A stretch of 64,000 bases of DNA from Sanderia malayensis. Lineage: Eukaryota > Cnidaria > Scyphozoa > Semaeostomeae > Pelagiidae. Of the stretch, positions 35,101 to 47,770 are shown piece by piece. Numbering within the stretch: position 1 is the first letter of the stretch; every line of letters begins with the position of its first letter. A program made the translations under genes and the position numbers. Below the pieces are notes generated by a model, which was given only the letters and a program-made list of their open reading frames with translations, searched no databases and was not told the DNA's origin. The DNA lies in the NCBI GenBank assembly GCA_013076295.1, contig RQOL01000742.1:62001-126000 (forward strand), in the 5' to 3' direction.

Positions 35101-37240
35101 GCATGATTCCACGTCAATTCTGCGAAAACAATTTGTTATACACTTTTAGTTACTTTTTTTCAGTAATTTTAACATTCATTCCTACAATTTACACTAATAA
35201 AAGATAACACTCATACCCACCATTTACACCAATAAAAATGTAACATTTACTGCCGCAACTTACACTAATCAAAATTAACATTCATTCCCACAATTTGCGC
35301 ATGGTTCCACGTCAATTCAGCGAAAACAAATTGTTGGGCACTTTTAGTTACTTTTTTTCAGTAATTTTAACATTCATTCCTACAATTTACACTAATAAAA
35401 GATAACACTCAATCCCACAATTTACACCAATAAAAATTTAACATTTACTCCCGCAACTTACACTAATCAAAATTGACATTCATTCCCACAATTTGCGCAT
35501 GATTCCACGTCAATTCAACGAAAGCAAATTGTTATGCACCTTTAGTTACTTTTTCAGTCATATTTACGCTCATTCCCACAATTTACACTAATAAAAGATA
35601 ACACTCATTCCCACAACTTACACCAATAAAAGTTAACTTTTATTCCCGAAACTTACACTAATCAAAATTAACATTAATTCCCACAATCTGCGCATGGTTC
35701 CACGTCAATTCAGCGAAAACAAATTGTTGGGCACTTTTAGTTACTTTTTTTCAGTAATATTAACATTCATTCCTACAATTTACACTAATAAAAGATAACA
35801 CTCATTCCCACAACTTACACCAATAAAAATTTAACATTTACTCCCGCAACTTACACTAATCAAAATTAACATTCCTTCCCACAATTTGTGCATGGTTCCA
35901 CGTCAATTCAGCGAAAACAAATTGTTGGGCACTTTTAGTTACTTTTTTTCAGTAATTTTAACATTCATTCCTACAATTTACACTAATAAAAGATAACACT
36001 CATTCCCACAATTTACACCAATAAAAATTTAACATTTACTCCCGCAACTTACACTAATCAAAATTGTCATTCATTCCCACAATTTGCGCATGATTCCACG
36101 TCAATTCGGCGAAAGCAAATTGTTATGCACCTTTAGCTACTTTTTCAGTCATATTAACTTTCATTCCCACAATTTACACTAATAAAAGATAACACTCATT
36201 CTCACAATTTACACCAATAAAAATTTAACATTTACTCCCGCAACTGACACTAATCAAAATTAACTTTTCTTTCCACAATTTGCGCATGATCCGACGTCAA
36301 TTCAGCGAAAAGAAATTGTTATACACTTTTAGTTACTTTTTTCAGTAATATTAACCTTGATTCCCACAATTTACACTAATAAAAGATAACACTCATTCCC
36401 ACAATTTACACCAAAAAAAATTAACTTTTATTCCCGCAACTTACACTAATCGAGATTAACATTCATTCCCACAAATTGCGCATGGTTCCACGTCGATTCA
36501 GCGAAAGCAAATTGTTATACACTTTTAGTTACTTTTTTCAGTAATAGTAACATTCATTCCCACAATTTACACTAATGAAAGATAACACTCATTCCCACAA
36601 TTTACACCAATGTAAATTACCTTTTATTTCCTTAACTTACACTAACAAAATTAACATTTATTTCCAAATTTTGAGCATGATTCCACGTCAATTCAGCGAA
36701 AACAAATTGTTGTGCACTTTTAGTTACTTTTTTTCAGTAATATTAACATTCATTCCTACAATTTACACTAATAAAAGATAACACTCACTCCCACAATTTA
36801 CACCAACAAAAATTTACTTTTCTTCCCGCAACCTACACAAAACAAAATGAAGATTCATTGCCACAATTTGCGCATGATTCCACGTCAATTCAGCGAAAAC
36901 ACATTGTTATGCACTTTTAGTTACATCTTTCAGTAATTCATTCCCACAATTTACACCAAAAAAAATTAACTTTTATTCCCGCAACTTACACTAATCGAAA
37001 TTAACATTCATTCCCACAAATTGCGCATGGTTCCACGTCGATTCAGCGAAAGCAAATTGTTATACACTTTTAGTTACTTTTTCAGTAATATTAATATTGA
37101 TTCCCACAATTTACACTAATAAAAGATAACACTCATTCCCACAATTTACACCAACAAAAATATACTTTACTTCCCGCAACCTACACAAATCAAAATGAAG
37201 ATTCATTGCCACAATTTGCGCATGATTCCACGTCAATTCA
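32140..37240. repeat. 2-kb satellite duplication, offset 3,088 bp
   Basis: About 32140-34150 is repeated at about 35228-37238, with shared rare variants (TTGTTGGGCAC, ATGATCCGACG and a shortened monomer with CAGTAATTCATTCC at 33846 and 36934). Edges are approximate because the flanking monomers are similar. Confidence 0.8.
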
Positions 37241-40067
37241 GCGAAAACACATTGTTATGCACTTTTAGTTACATCTTTCAGTAATATTAACACTCATTTC
37301 CACAATTTACACCAGTTAAAGATAACACTCATTCTCACAATTTACACCAATAAAAATTTAACATTTACTCCCGCAACTGACACTAATCTAAATTAACTTT
37401 TCTTCCCACAACTTGCGCATGATCCGACGTCAATTCAGCGAAAAGAAATTGTTATACACTTTTAGTTACTTTTTTCAGTAATATTAACCTTGATTCCCAC
37501 AATTTACACTAATAAAAGATAACACTCATTCCCACAATTTACACCAAAAAAAATTAACTTTTATTCCCGCAACTTACACTAATCGAAATTAACATTCACT
37601 CCCACAAATTGCGCATGGTTCCACGTCGATTCAGCGAAAGCAAATTGTTATACACCTTTAGTTACTTTTTTCAGTAATATTAATATTGATTCCCAAAATT
37701 TACACTAATATAAGCTAACACTCATTCCCACAATTTACACCAAAAAAATTAACTTTTATTCCCGAAACTCACACAAATCAAAATTAAGATTGATTCCCAC
37801 AATTGGCGCATGATTCCACGTCAATTCTGCGAAAACAATTTGTTATACACTTTTAGTTATTTTTTCAGTAATATTAACATTCATTCCCACAATTTCCACG
37901 AATAAAAGATAACACTCTTTCCCACAATTTACACCAACAAAAATTTACTTTTCTTCCCGCAACCTACACAAATCAAAATGAAGATTCATTGCCACAATTT
38001 GCGCATGATTCCACGTCAATTCAGCGAAAACACATTGTTATGCACATTTAGTTACATCTTTCAGTAATATTAACACTCATTGCCACAATTTACACTAATA
38101 AAAGATAACACTCATTCCCACAATTTACACCAAAAAAAATTAACTTTTATTCCCGCAACTTACACTAATCGAAATTAACATTCATTCCCACAAATTGCGC
38201 ATGGTTCCACGTCGATTCAGCGAAAGCAAATTGTTATACACTTTTAGTTACTTTTTTCAGTAATATTAATATTGATTCCCACAATTTACACTAATATAAG
38301 ATAACACTCATTCCCACAATTTACACCAAAAAAATTAACTTTTATTCCCGAAACTCATACTAATCGAAATTAACATTCATTCCCACAAATTGCGCATGGT
38401 TCCACATCGATTCAGCGAAAGCAAATTGTTATACACTTTTAGTTACTTTTTCAGTAATATTAATATTGATTCCCACAATTTACACTAATAAAAGATAACA
38501 CTCATTCCCACAATTTGCACCAACAAAAATTTACTTTTATTCCCGCAACCTACACAAATCAAAATGAAGATTCATTGCCACAATTTGCGCATGATTCCAC
38601 GTTAATTCAGCGAAAGCAAATTGTTATGCACCTTTAGTTTCTTTTTCAGTCATATTAACATTCATTCCCACAATTTACACTAATAAAAGATAACACTCAT
38701 TCTCACAATTCACACCAATAAAAATTTAACATTTACTCCCGCAACTGACACTGATCAAAATTAACTTTTCTTCCCACAATTTGCGCATGATCCGACGTCA
38801 ATTCAGCGAAAAGAATTTGTTATACACTTTTAGTTAATTTTTTCAGTAATATTAACCTTGATTCCCACAATTTACACTAATAAAAGATAGCACTCATTCC
38901 CACAATTTACACCAAAAAAAATTAACTTTTATTCCCGCAACTTACACTAATCGAAATTAACATTCATTCCCACAAGTTGCGCATGGTTCCACTTCGATTC
39001 AGCGAAAGCAAATTGTTATACACTTTTAGTTACTTTTTTCAGTAATATTAACATTCATTCCCACAATTTCCACGAATAAAAGATAACAATCATTCCCACA
39101 CTTTACAGTAATAAAAGATAACACTCATTCCCACAATTTACACAAAAAAAATTTACTTTTATTCCCGCAACTTACATTAATCAAAATTGACATTCATTCC
39201 CACAATTTGCGCATGATTCCGCTTCAACTCAGCGAAAGCAAATTGTTATGCACCTTTAGTTACCTTTTTCATTCATATTAACATTCATTCCCACAATTTA
39301 CACTAATAAAAGATAACACTCATTCCCACAATTTACACTAATGAAAATTACCTTTTATTTCCGCAACTTACACTAATCAAAATTAACATTTATTCCCACA
39401 TTTTGCGCATGATTCCACGTCAATTCAGCGAAAACAAATTGTTGTGCATTTTTAGTTACTTTTTTTCAGTAATATTAACATTCATTCCTACAATTTACAC
39501 TAATAAAAGATAACACTCATTCCCACAATTTACACTAACAAAAATTTACTTTTCTTCCGCAACCTACACAAATCAAAATGAAAATTCATTGCCACAATTT
39601 GCGCATGATTCCACGTCAATTCAGCGAAAACACATTGTTATGCACTTTTTGTTACATCTTTCAGTAATATTAACACTCATTGCCACAATTTACCCTAATA
39701 AAAGATAACACTCATTCCCACAATTTACACCAATGAAAATTAATTCTCATCCCCACAACTTACACTGATAAAAATTAACATTCATTCCCACAATTTGCGC
39801 ATGGTTCCACGTCAATTCAGCGAAAACAAATTGTTGTGCACTTTTAGTTACTTTTTTTCAGTAATATTAACATTCATTCCTACAATTTACACTAATAAAA
39901 GATAACACTCTTTCCCACAATTTAAACCAATAAAAATTTAACATTTATTCCCGCAACTTACACTAATCAAAATTGACATTCATTCCCACAATTTGCGCAT
40001 GGTTCCACGTCAATTCAGCGAAAACAAATTGTTGTGCACTTTTAGTTACTTTTTTTCAGTAATATTA

Positions 40068-40859
40068 ACATTCATTCCTACAATTTACACTAATAAAAGA
40101 TAACACTCATTCCCACAATTTACACCAATAGAAATTTAACATTTATTCCCGCAACTCACACTAATCAAAATTAACTTTTCTTCCCACAATTTGCGCATGA
40201 TCCAACGTCAATTCAGCGAAAAGAAATTGTTATACACTTTTAGTTACTTTTTTCAGTAATATTAACCTTGATTCCCACAATTTACACTAATAAAAGATAA
40301 CACTCATTCCCACAATTTACACCAAAAAAAATTAACTTTTACTCCCGCAACTTACACTAATCGAAATTAACATTCATTCCCTCAAATTGCGCATGGTTCC
40401 ACGGCGATTCAGCGAAAGCAAATTGTTATACACTTTTAGTTACTTTTTTCAGTAATATTAACATTCATTCCTACAATTTACACTAATAAAAGATAACACT
40501 CATTCCCACAATTTACACCAATAGAAATTTAACATTTATTCCCGCAACTCACACTAATCAAAATTAACTTTTCTTCCCACAATTTGCGCATGATCCAACG
40601 TCAATTCAGCGAAAAGAAATTGTTATACACTTTTAGTTACTTTTTTCAGTAATATTAACCTTGATTCCCACAATTTACACTAATAAAAGATAACACTCAT
40701 TCCCACAATTTACACCAAAAAAAATTAACTTTTACTCCCGCAACTTACACTAATCGAAATTAACATTCATTCCCACAAATTGCGCATGGTTCCACGGCGA
40801 TTCAGCGAAAGCAAATTGTTATACACTTTTAGTTACTTTTTTCAGTAATATTAATATTG
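40068..40859. repeat. 396-bp (two-monomer) tandem duplication
   Basis: About 40068-40463 and 40464-40859 are near-identical, sharing CCAATAGAAATTTAAC, ATGATCCAACG and CCACGGCGATTC variants. They lie at the boundary between the two copies of the 4.3-kb duplication. Confidence 0.75.
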
Positions 40860-43800
40860 ATTCCCACAATTTACACTAATAAAAGATAACACTCATTCTC
40901 ACAATTTACACCAATAAAAATTTAACATTTACTCCCGCAACTGACACTAATCAAAATTAACTTTTCTTTCCACAATTTGCGCATGATCCGACGTCAATTC
41001 AGCGAAAAGAAATTGTTATACACTTTTAGTTACTTTTTTCAGTAATATTAACCTTGATTCCCACAATTTACACTAATAAAAGATAACACTCATTCCCACA
41101 ATTTACACCAAAAAAAATTAACTTTTATTCCCGCAACTTACACTAATCGAGATTAACATTCATTCCCACAAATTGCGCATGGTTCCACGTCGATTCAGCG
41201 AAAGCAAATTGTTATACACTTTTAGTTACTTTTTTCAGTAATAGTAACATTCATTCCCACAATTTACACTAATGAAAGATAACACTCATTCCCACAATTT
41301 ACACCAATGTAAATTACCTTTTATTTCCTTAACTTACACTAACAAAATTAACATTTATTTCCAAATTTTGAGCATGATTCCACGTCAATTCAGCGAAAAC
41401 AAATTGTTGTGCACTTTTAGTTACTTTTTTTCATTAATATTAACATTCATTCCTACAATTTACACTAATAAAAGATAACACTCATTCCCACAATTTACAC
41501 CAACAAAAATTTACTTTTCTTCCCGCAACCTACACAAAACAAAATGAAGATTCATTGCCACAATTTGCGCATGATTCCACGTCAATTCAGCGAAAACACA
41601 TTGTTATGCACTTTTAGTTACATCTTTCAGTAATTCATTCCCACAATTTACACCAAAAAAAATTAACTTTTATTCCCGCAACTTACACTAATCGAAATTA
41701 ACATTCATTCCCACAAATTGCGCATGGTTCCACGTCGATTCAGCGAAAGCAAATTGTTATACACTTTTAGTTACTTTTTCAGTAATATTAATATTGATTC
41801 CCACAATTTACACTAATAAAAGATAACACTCATTCCCACAATTTACACCAACAAAAATATACTTTTCTTCCCGCAACCTACACAAATCAAAATGAAGATT
41901 CATTGCCACAATTTGCGCATGATTCCACGTCAATTCAGCGAAAACACATTGTTATGCACTTTTAGTTACATCTTTCAGTAATATTAACACTCATTTCCAC
42001 AATTTACACTAATTAAAGATAACACTCATTCTCACAATTTACACCAATAAAAATTTAACATTTACTCCCGCAACTGACACTAATCTAAATTAACTTTTCT
42101 TCCCACAACTTGCGCATGATCCGACGTCAATTCAGCGAAAAGAAATTGTTATACACTTTTAGTTACTTTTTTCAGTAATATTAACCTTGATTCCCACAAT
42201 TTACACTAATAAAAGATAACACTCATTCCCACAATTTACACCAAAAAAAATTAACTTTTATTCCCGCAACTTACACTAATCGAAATTAACATTCACTCCC
42301 ACAAATTGCGCATGGTTCCACGTCGATTCAGCGAAAGCAAATTGTTATACACCTTTAGTTACTTTTTTCAGTAATATTAATATTGATTCCCAAAATTTAC
42401 ACTAATATAAGCTAACACTCATTCCCACAATTTACACCAAAAAAATTAACTTTTATTCCCGAAACTCACACAAATCAAAATTAAGATTGATTCCCACAAT
42501 TGGCGCATGATTCCACGTCAATTCTGCGAAAACAATTTGTTATACACTTTTAGTTATTTTTTCAGTAATATTAACATTCATTCCCACAATTTCCACGAAT
42601 AAAAGATAACACTCATTCCCACAATTTACACCAACAAAAATTTACTTTTCTTCCCGCAACCTACACAAATCAAAATGAAGATTCATTGCCACAATTTGCG
42701 CATGATTCCACGTCAATTCAGCGAAAACACATTGTTATGCACATTTAGTTACATCTTTCAGTAATATTAACACTCATTGCCACAATTTACACTAATAAAA
42801 GATAACACTCATTCCCACAATTTACACCAAAAAAAATTAACTTTTATTCCCGCAACTTACACTAATCGAAATTAACATTCATTCCCACAAATTGCGCATG
42901 GTTCCACGTCGATTCAGCGAAAGCAAATTGTTATACACTTTTAGTTACTTTTTTCAGTAATATTAATATTGATTCCCACAATTTACACTAATATAAGATA
43001 ACACTCATTCCCACAATTTACACCAAAAAAATTAACTTTTATTCCCGAAACTCATACTAATCGAAATTAACATTCATTCCCACAAATTGCGCATGGTTCC
43101 ACATCGATTCAGCGAAAGCAAATTGTTATACACTTTTAGTTACTTTTTCAGTAATATTAATATTGATTCCCACAATTTACACTAATAAAAGATAACACTC
43201 ATTCCCACAATTTGCACCAACAAAAATTTACTTTTATTCCCGCAACCTACACAAATCAAAATGAAGATTCATTGCCACAATTTGCGCATGATTCCACGTT
43301 AATTCAGCGAAAGCAAATTGTTATGCACCTTTAGTTTCTTTTTCAGTCATATTAACATTCATTCCCACAATTTACACTAATAAAAGATAACACTCATTCT
43401 CACAATTCACACCAATAAAAATTTAACATTTACTCCCGCAACTGACACTGATCAAAATTAACTTTTCTTCCCACAATTTGCGCATGATCCGACGTCAATT
43501 CAGCGAAAAGAATTTGTTATACACTTTTAGTTAATTTTTTCAGTAATATTAACCTTGATTCCCACAATTTACACTAATAAAAGATAACACTCATTCCCAC
43601 AATTTACACCAAAAAAAATTAACTTTTATTCCCGCAACTTACACTAATCGAAATTAACATTCATTCCCACAAGTTGCGCATGGTTCCACTTCGATTCAGC
43701 GAAAGCAAATTGTTATACACTTTTAGTTACTTTTTTCAGTAATATTAATATTGATTCCCACAATTTACACTAATAAAAGATAACACTCATTCCCACAATT

Positions 43801-44383
43801 TACACCAAAAAAATTAACTTTTATTCCCGAAACTCACACAAATCAAAATTAAGATTCATTCCCACAATTGGCGCATGATTCCACGTCAATTCCGCGAAAA
43901 CAATTTGTTATACACTTTTAGTTACTTTTTTCAGTAATATTAACATTCATTCCCACAATTTCCACGAATAAAAGATAACAATCATTCCCACACTTTACAG
44001 TAATAAAAGATAACACTCATTCCCACAATTTACACAAAAAAAATTTACTTTTATTCCCGCAACTTACATTAATCAAAATTGACATTCATTCCCACAATTT
44101 GCGCATGATTCCGCTTCAACTCAGCGAAAGCAAATTGTTATGCACCTTTAGTTACCTTTTTCATTCATATTAACATTCATTCCCACAATTTACACTAATA
44201 AAAGATAACACTCATTCCCACAATTTACACTAATGAAAATTATCTTTTATTTCCGCAACTTACACTAATCAAAATTAACATTTATTCCCACATTTTGCGC
44301 ATGATTCCACGTCAATTCAGCGAAAACAAATTGTTGTGCATTTTTAGTTACTTTTTTTCAGTAATATTAACATTCATTCCTAC

Positions 44384-45945
44384 TAGACAGGGAATTATCC
44401 CCTACAAACTAACAAACAGGGTAACCTTAAATTTTAATGTTTCACATGAAAGCCAAGACAAAGAGGATCAGAAATCCGAGATGGGACATTTCGAAAAAGT
44501 GACGGGGGTCACGTCATCGCTCATCAAAGTATTGCACCATTGGTCACGGTCAGAAAAAAATCAACTATCTTATATTGTAAACCTGAATATCTATTTAGAA
44601 AGAGCATAAAGAGTTATGCAAAAAATATTAAAGAACTTTATCTTTAACATAAACAGTTGAGGAGATATCGGCAGTCGAAGATGTTACAATCCAGGGGGTA
44701 AAAAAAGAAACGAAATTACCTGAATTCTCCAATATTAGCAAAACATTGGCACAAATATTGAACTACATATACCATCTCATTGATGGAAAGCATTTCAAGT
44801 TGATTTCAGCCAAAGAAATGTTTGAAAAACTGAGTTTACACAATGTGCAGGGTGTCTGAATTCCTGACATTACCCCCCGATTTTTTGAAAAATCCATTTT
44901 TTAATGATTTGGGGTGAAATTTTTGATGTAGAGTCAACTCTGCTTAGGTTGAACACCCTAGGGAAGCGTGAAAATGCTTGAATTACAACATATTCGAATT
45001 GTAGAGGTTTACATTTATAAGAATTAATTGTTTAGTGATCCTTAGGAACGGAGAATTCCGTTCGAAATAGGTAAAGTTCGAACTACACGAGTTAGAATTA
45101 TGCAGACATGACAGTAAATTGTATTCCACTAGTAAGAACTCATTAAAAATGCTTTTCTGTAGCAATTTGCTCTTCAGTTAGACATCAACTTGCCAAATAA
45201 AAGCTAATATGTCATCAAAATTAGGGGGTAATATCAGCATTGCTGAAACCTAGATAAAATGAATTAAAGTGTATAGAAAAATTGTCAGCGAAAAAACCTC
45301 ACTAATATTTTATGGTAGCCATTCGTCTCATGAGCTATCACTTGGTATAAAATCGGAGACATCCCATTTGCTCTCCTTGCTTTCGCTTAACTAAGAATCA
45401 TTTTCGCTAGCGCCTTTTTATGATTGGTCACAAACAGATTCGCTTGTCGGTCGATGCTTGTTGTTTATCTTGCTTTGCTTTCAAACCATTTCTCTTTCCC
45501 TTTGATTTTCGCCTTACTCATGGTAGTCTTTTCTCTCTTGTTTTCTTACATTGTGTTTGCAGATCTGCAATGTCAAATTCCTCGCTCGCTTCTGAAACAG
45601 GCTCCTTTTTCTTTTGCTGCACATTTCTTACAGGAGAAAATTGACTCCCGCAAACAATACTGGCGGCCGTACTTTTGAATTTTTAATTTTCCAATCCCAC
45701 ATTCTTAAAATCTAGTTGATCGATCATAAAATTGCTGGAATAATACCATTCGTATGGTGGACGGAGTCTTGGTCCGGTGGAGGTAATAGCAATGAAGGCT
45801 TATGTTTAAGTTATATATATATGCGAATCCTAGTTTCAACAAAGTCTTTAAGCGTTATACCAGAATAGGCAGTTGAGCATATGAACTCTTTGACGTGGTC
45901 AATATCCTCTGGGACTAGATTGCTTGTCAACCCAAGGGCCAAAAG
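44384..45945 (+). repeat. left arm of the foldback
   Basis: The terminal inverted repeat contains AT-rich unique-looking sequence. Its outer 350 bp include runs of T and GGGGGTAA-type motifs. Its inner part carries the coding-like fragments mirrored in the right arm. Confidence 0.92.
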
Positions 45946-46273
45946 TAAGTTGGTCTTTGTATTGTCAGCAAGGACTCTTCTGAGGACGAGAAGTTTACCG
46001 GGCAATAACGGAAAAGGAAAACATCTACAGGATTAGAAAAGCGTACACAGATTTAGAAGGACTGCAATCACGAAGAAGCAGACACAAGACTCATACTTGA
46101 AGTATAACTTGTGTTGGACAACGAAGAACAAGAAAGAGAACAACCACATCGGTATCCTTACAAACAACAAAAGCATCATTATTTTTTTCAAGTTCTAGGG
46201 CAGTGAGACTTTTGGCCCTTGGATTGACAAGCAATCTAGCCCCAGAGGATATTGACCACGTCAAAGAGTTCAT
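45811..46273 (-). pseudogene. captured gene fragment across the foldback loop (PIN/FEN-like?)
   Basis: Minus-strand frames at 46273-46091 and 46005-45811 are separated by stops. The first contains ELEKNNDAFVVCKDTDVVVLFL; its DTDV strand-end motif is like the acidic-residue strand of PIN/FEN-fold proteins of uncharacterised animal gene families. The second contains LALGLTSNLVPEDIDHVK and KEFICSTAYSG, which resembles a segment found further downstream in the same sort of protein. Together they suggest a piece of a host or transposon-associated gene trapped in the element. The second piece is also mirrored in the right arm on the plus strand. The family assignment is an inference from pattern memory. 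Confidence 0.35.
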
Positions 46274-47770
46274 ATGCTCAACTGCTTATTCTGGTATAAC
46301 GCTTAAAGACTTTGTTGAAACTAGGATTCGCATATATATATAACTTAAACATAAGCCTTCATTGCTATTACCTCCACCGGACCAAGACTCCGTCCACCAT
46401 ACGAATGGTATTATTCCAGCAATTTTATGATCGATCAACTAGATTTTAAGAATGTGGGGTTGGAAAATTAAAAATTCAAAAGTACGGCCGCCAGTATTGT
46501 TTGCGGGAGTCAATTTTCTCCTGTAAGAAATGTGCAGCAAAAGAAAAAGGAGCCTGTTTCAGAAGCGAGCGAGGAATTTGACATTGCAGATCTGCAAACA
46601 CAATGTAAGAAAGCAAGAGAGAAAAGACTACCAGGAGTAAGGCGAAAATCAAAGGGAAAGAGAAATGGTTTGAAAGCAAAGCAAGATAAACAACAAGCAT
46701 CGACCGACAAGCGAATCTGTTTGTGACCAATCATAAAAAGGCGCTAGCGAAAATGATTCTTAGTTAAGCGAAAGCAAGGAGAGCAAATGGGATGTCTCCG
46801 ATTTTATACCAAGTGATAGCTCATGAGACGAATGGCTACCATAAAATATTAGTGAGGTTTTTTCGCTGACAATTTTTCTATACACTTTAATTCATTTTAT
46901 CTAGGTTTCAGCAATGCTGATATTACCCCCTAATTTTGATGACATATTAGCTTTTATTTGGCAAGTTGATGTCTAACTGAAGAGCAAATTGCTACAGAAA
47001 AGCATTTTTAATGAGTTCTTACTAGTGGAATACAATTTACTGTCATGTCTGCATAATTCTAACTCGTGTAGTTCGAACTTTACCTATTTCGAACGGAATT
47101 CTCCGTTCCTAAGGATCACTAAACAATTAATTCTTATAAATGTAAACCTCTACAATTCGAATATGTTGTAATTCAAGCATTTTCACGCTTCCCTAGGGTG
47201 TTCAACCTAAGCAGAGTTGACTCTACATCAAAAATTTCACCCCAAATCATTAAAAAATGGATTTTTCAAAAAATCGGGGGGTAATGTCAGGAATTCAGAC
47301 ACCCTGCACATTGTGTAAACTCAGTTTTTCAAACATTTCTTTGGCTGAAATCAACTTGAAATGCTTTCCATCAATGAGATGGTATATGTAGTTCAATATT
47401 TGTGCCAATGTTTTGCTAATATTGGAGAATTCAGGTAATTTCGTTTCTTTTTTTACCCCCTGGATTGTAACATCTTCAACTGCCGATATCTCCTCAACTG
47501 TTTATGTTAAAGATAAAGTTCTTTAATATTTTTTGCATAACTCTTTATGCTCTTTCTAAATAGATATTCAGATTTACAATATAAGATAGTTGATTTTTTT
47601 CTGACCGTGACCAATGGTGCAATACTTTGATGAGCGATGACGTGACCCCCGTCACTTTTTCGAAATGTCCCATCTCGGATTTCTGATGCTCTTTGTCTTG
47701 GCTTTCATGTGAAACATTAAAATTTAAGGTTACCCTGTTTGTTAGTTTGTAGGGGATAATTCCCTGTCTA
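46209..47770 (-). repeat. right arm of the foldback
   Basis: This is the exact-register reverse complement of 44384-45945. Mismatches seen by eye include sites near 44469/47685, 44580/47574, 45521/46633 and 45916/46238. Confidence 0.92.
46532..46726 (+). CDS. small Lys/Arg-rich frame in the foldback arm, function unknown
   Basis: This 65-codon frame encodes a very basic peptide with an acidic start (SEASEEFDIADLQ) and a KKAREKR...RRKSKGKRNG stretch that looks like a nuclear localisation or nucleic-acid-binding tail. An equivalent exists on the minus strand of the left arm (45622-45428). The start codon is uncertain, and upstream sequence may continue it from an exon. It could be the tail of a captured gene or a chance frame; no family was recognised. 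Confidence 0.25.
   Translation: MQQKKKEPVSEASEEFDIADLQTQCKKAREKRLPGVRRKSKGKRNGLKAKQDKQQASTDKRICL

Larger units (their letters stand above)
30308..44383. repeat. satellite array, block 3
   Basis: This 14-kb block of the same satellite includes shortened monomers (two GCGCATG markers only 91 bp apart at 30508 and 30599, consistent with loss of three 35-bp sub-repeats). It also holds two large internal duplications, annotated separately. The short frames that recur here are satellite translations and are not called as genes. Confidence 0.95.
44384..47770. mobile_element. giant palindromic (foldback) element, 3.4 kb
   Basis: Two inverted arms of 1,562 bp (44384-45945 and 46209-47770; symmetry centre 46077) surround a 263-bp loop. 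The ends are TAGACAGGGAATTATCCCC and its exact reverse complement. Roughly eight mismatches between the arms were found by eye (over 99% identity). It is inserted in a satellite CATTCCTACAATTT, and TAC is present on both sides, giving a 3-bp target duplication. The copy at 39478-39495 shows the empty site. No transposase is encoded, so it is a non-autonomous DNA element; the superfamily is not assigned. Confidence 0.92.

Noticed and set aside
44384..47770. Helitron or LTR element
   Set aside because: Long terminal inverted repeats and a 3-bp target duplication; no helicase, RT or direct terminal repeats.
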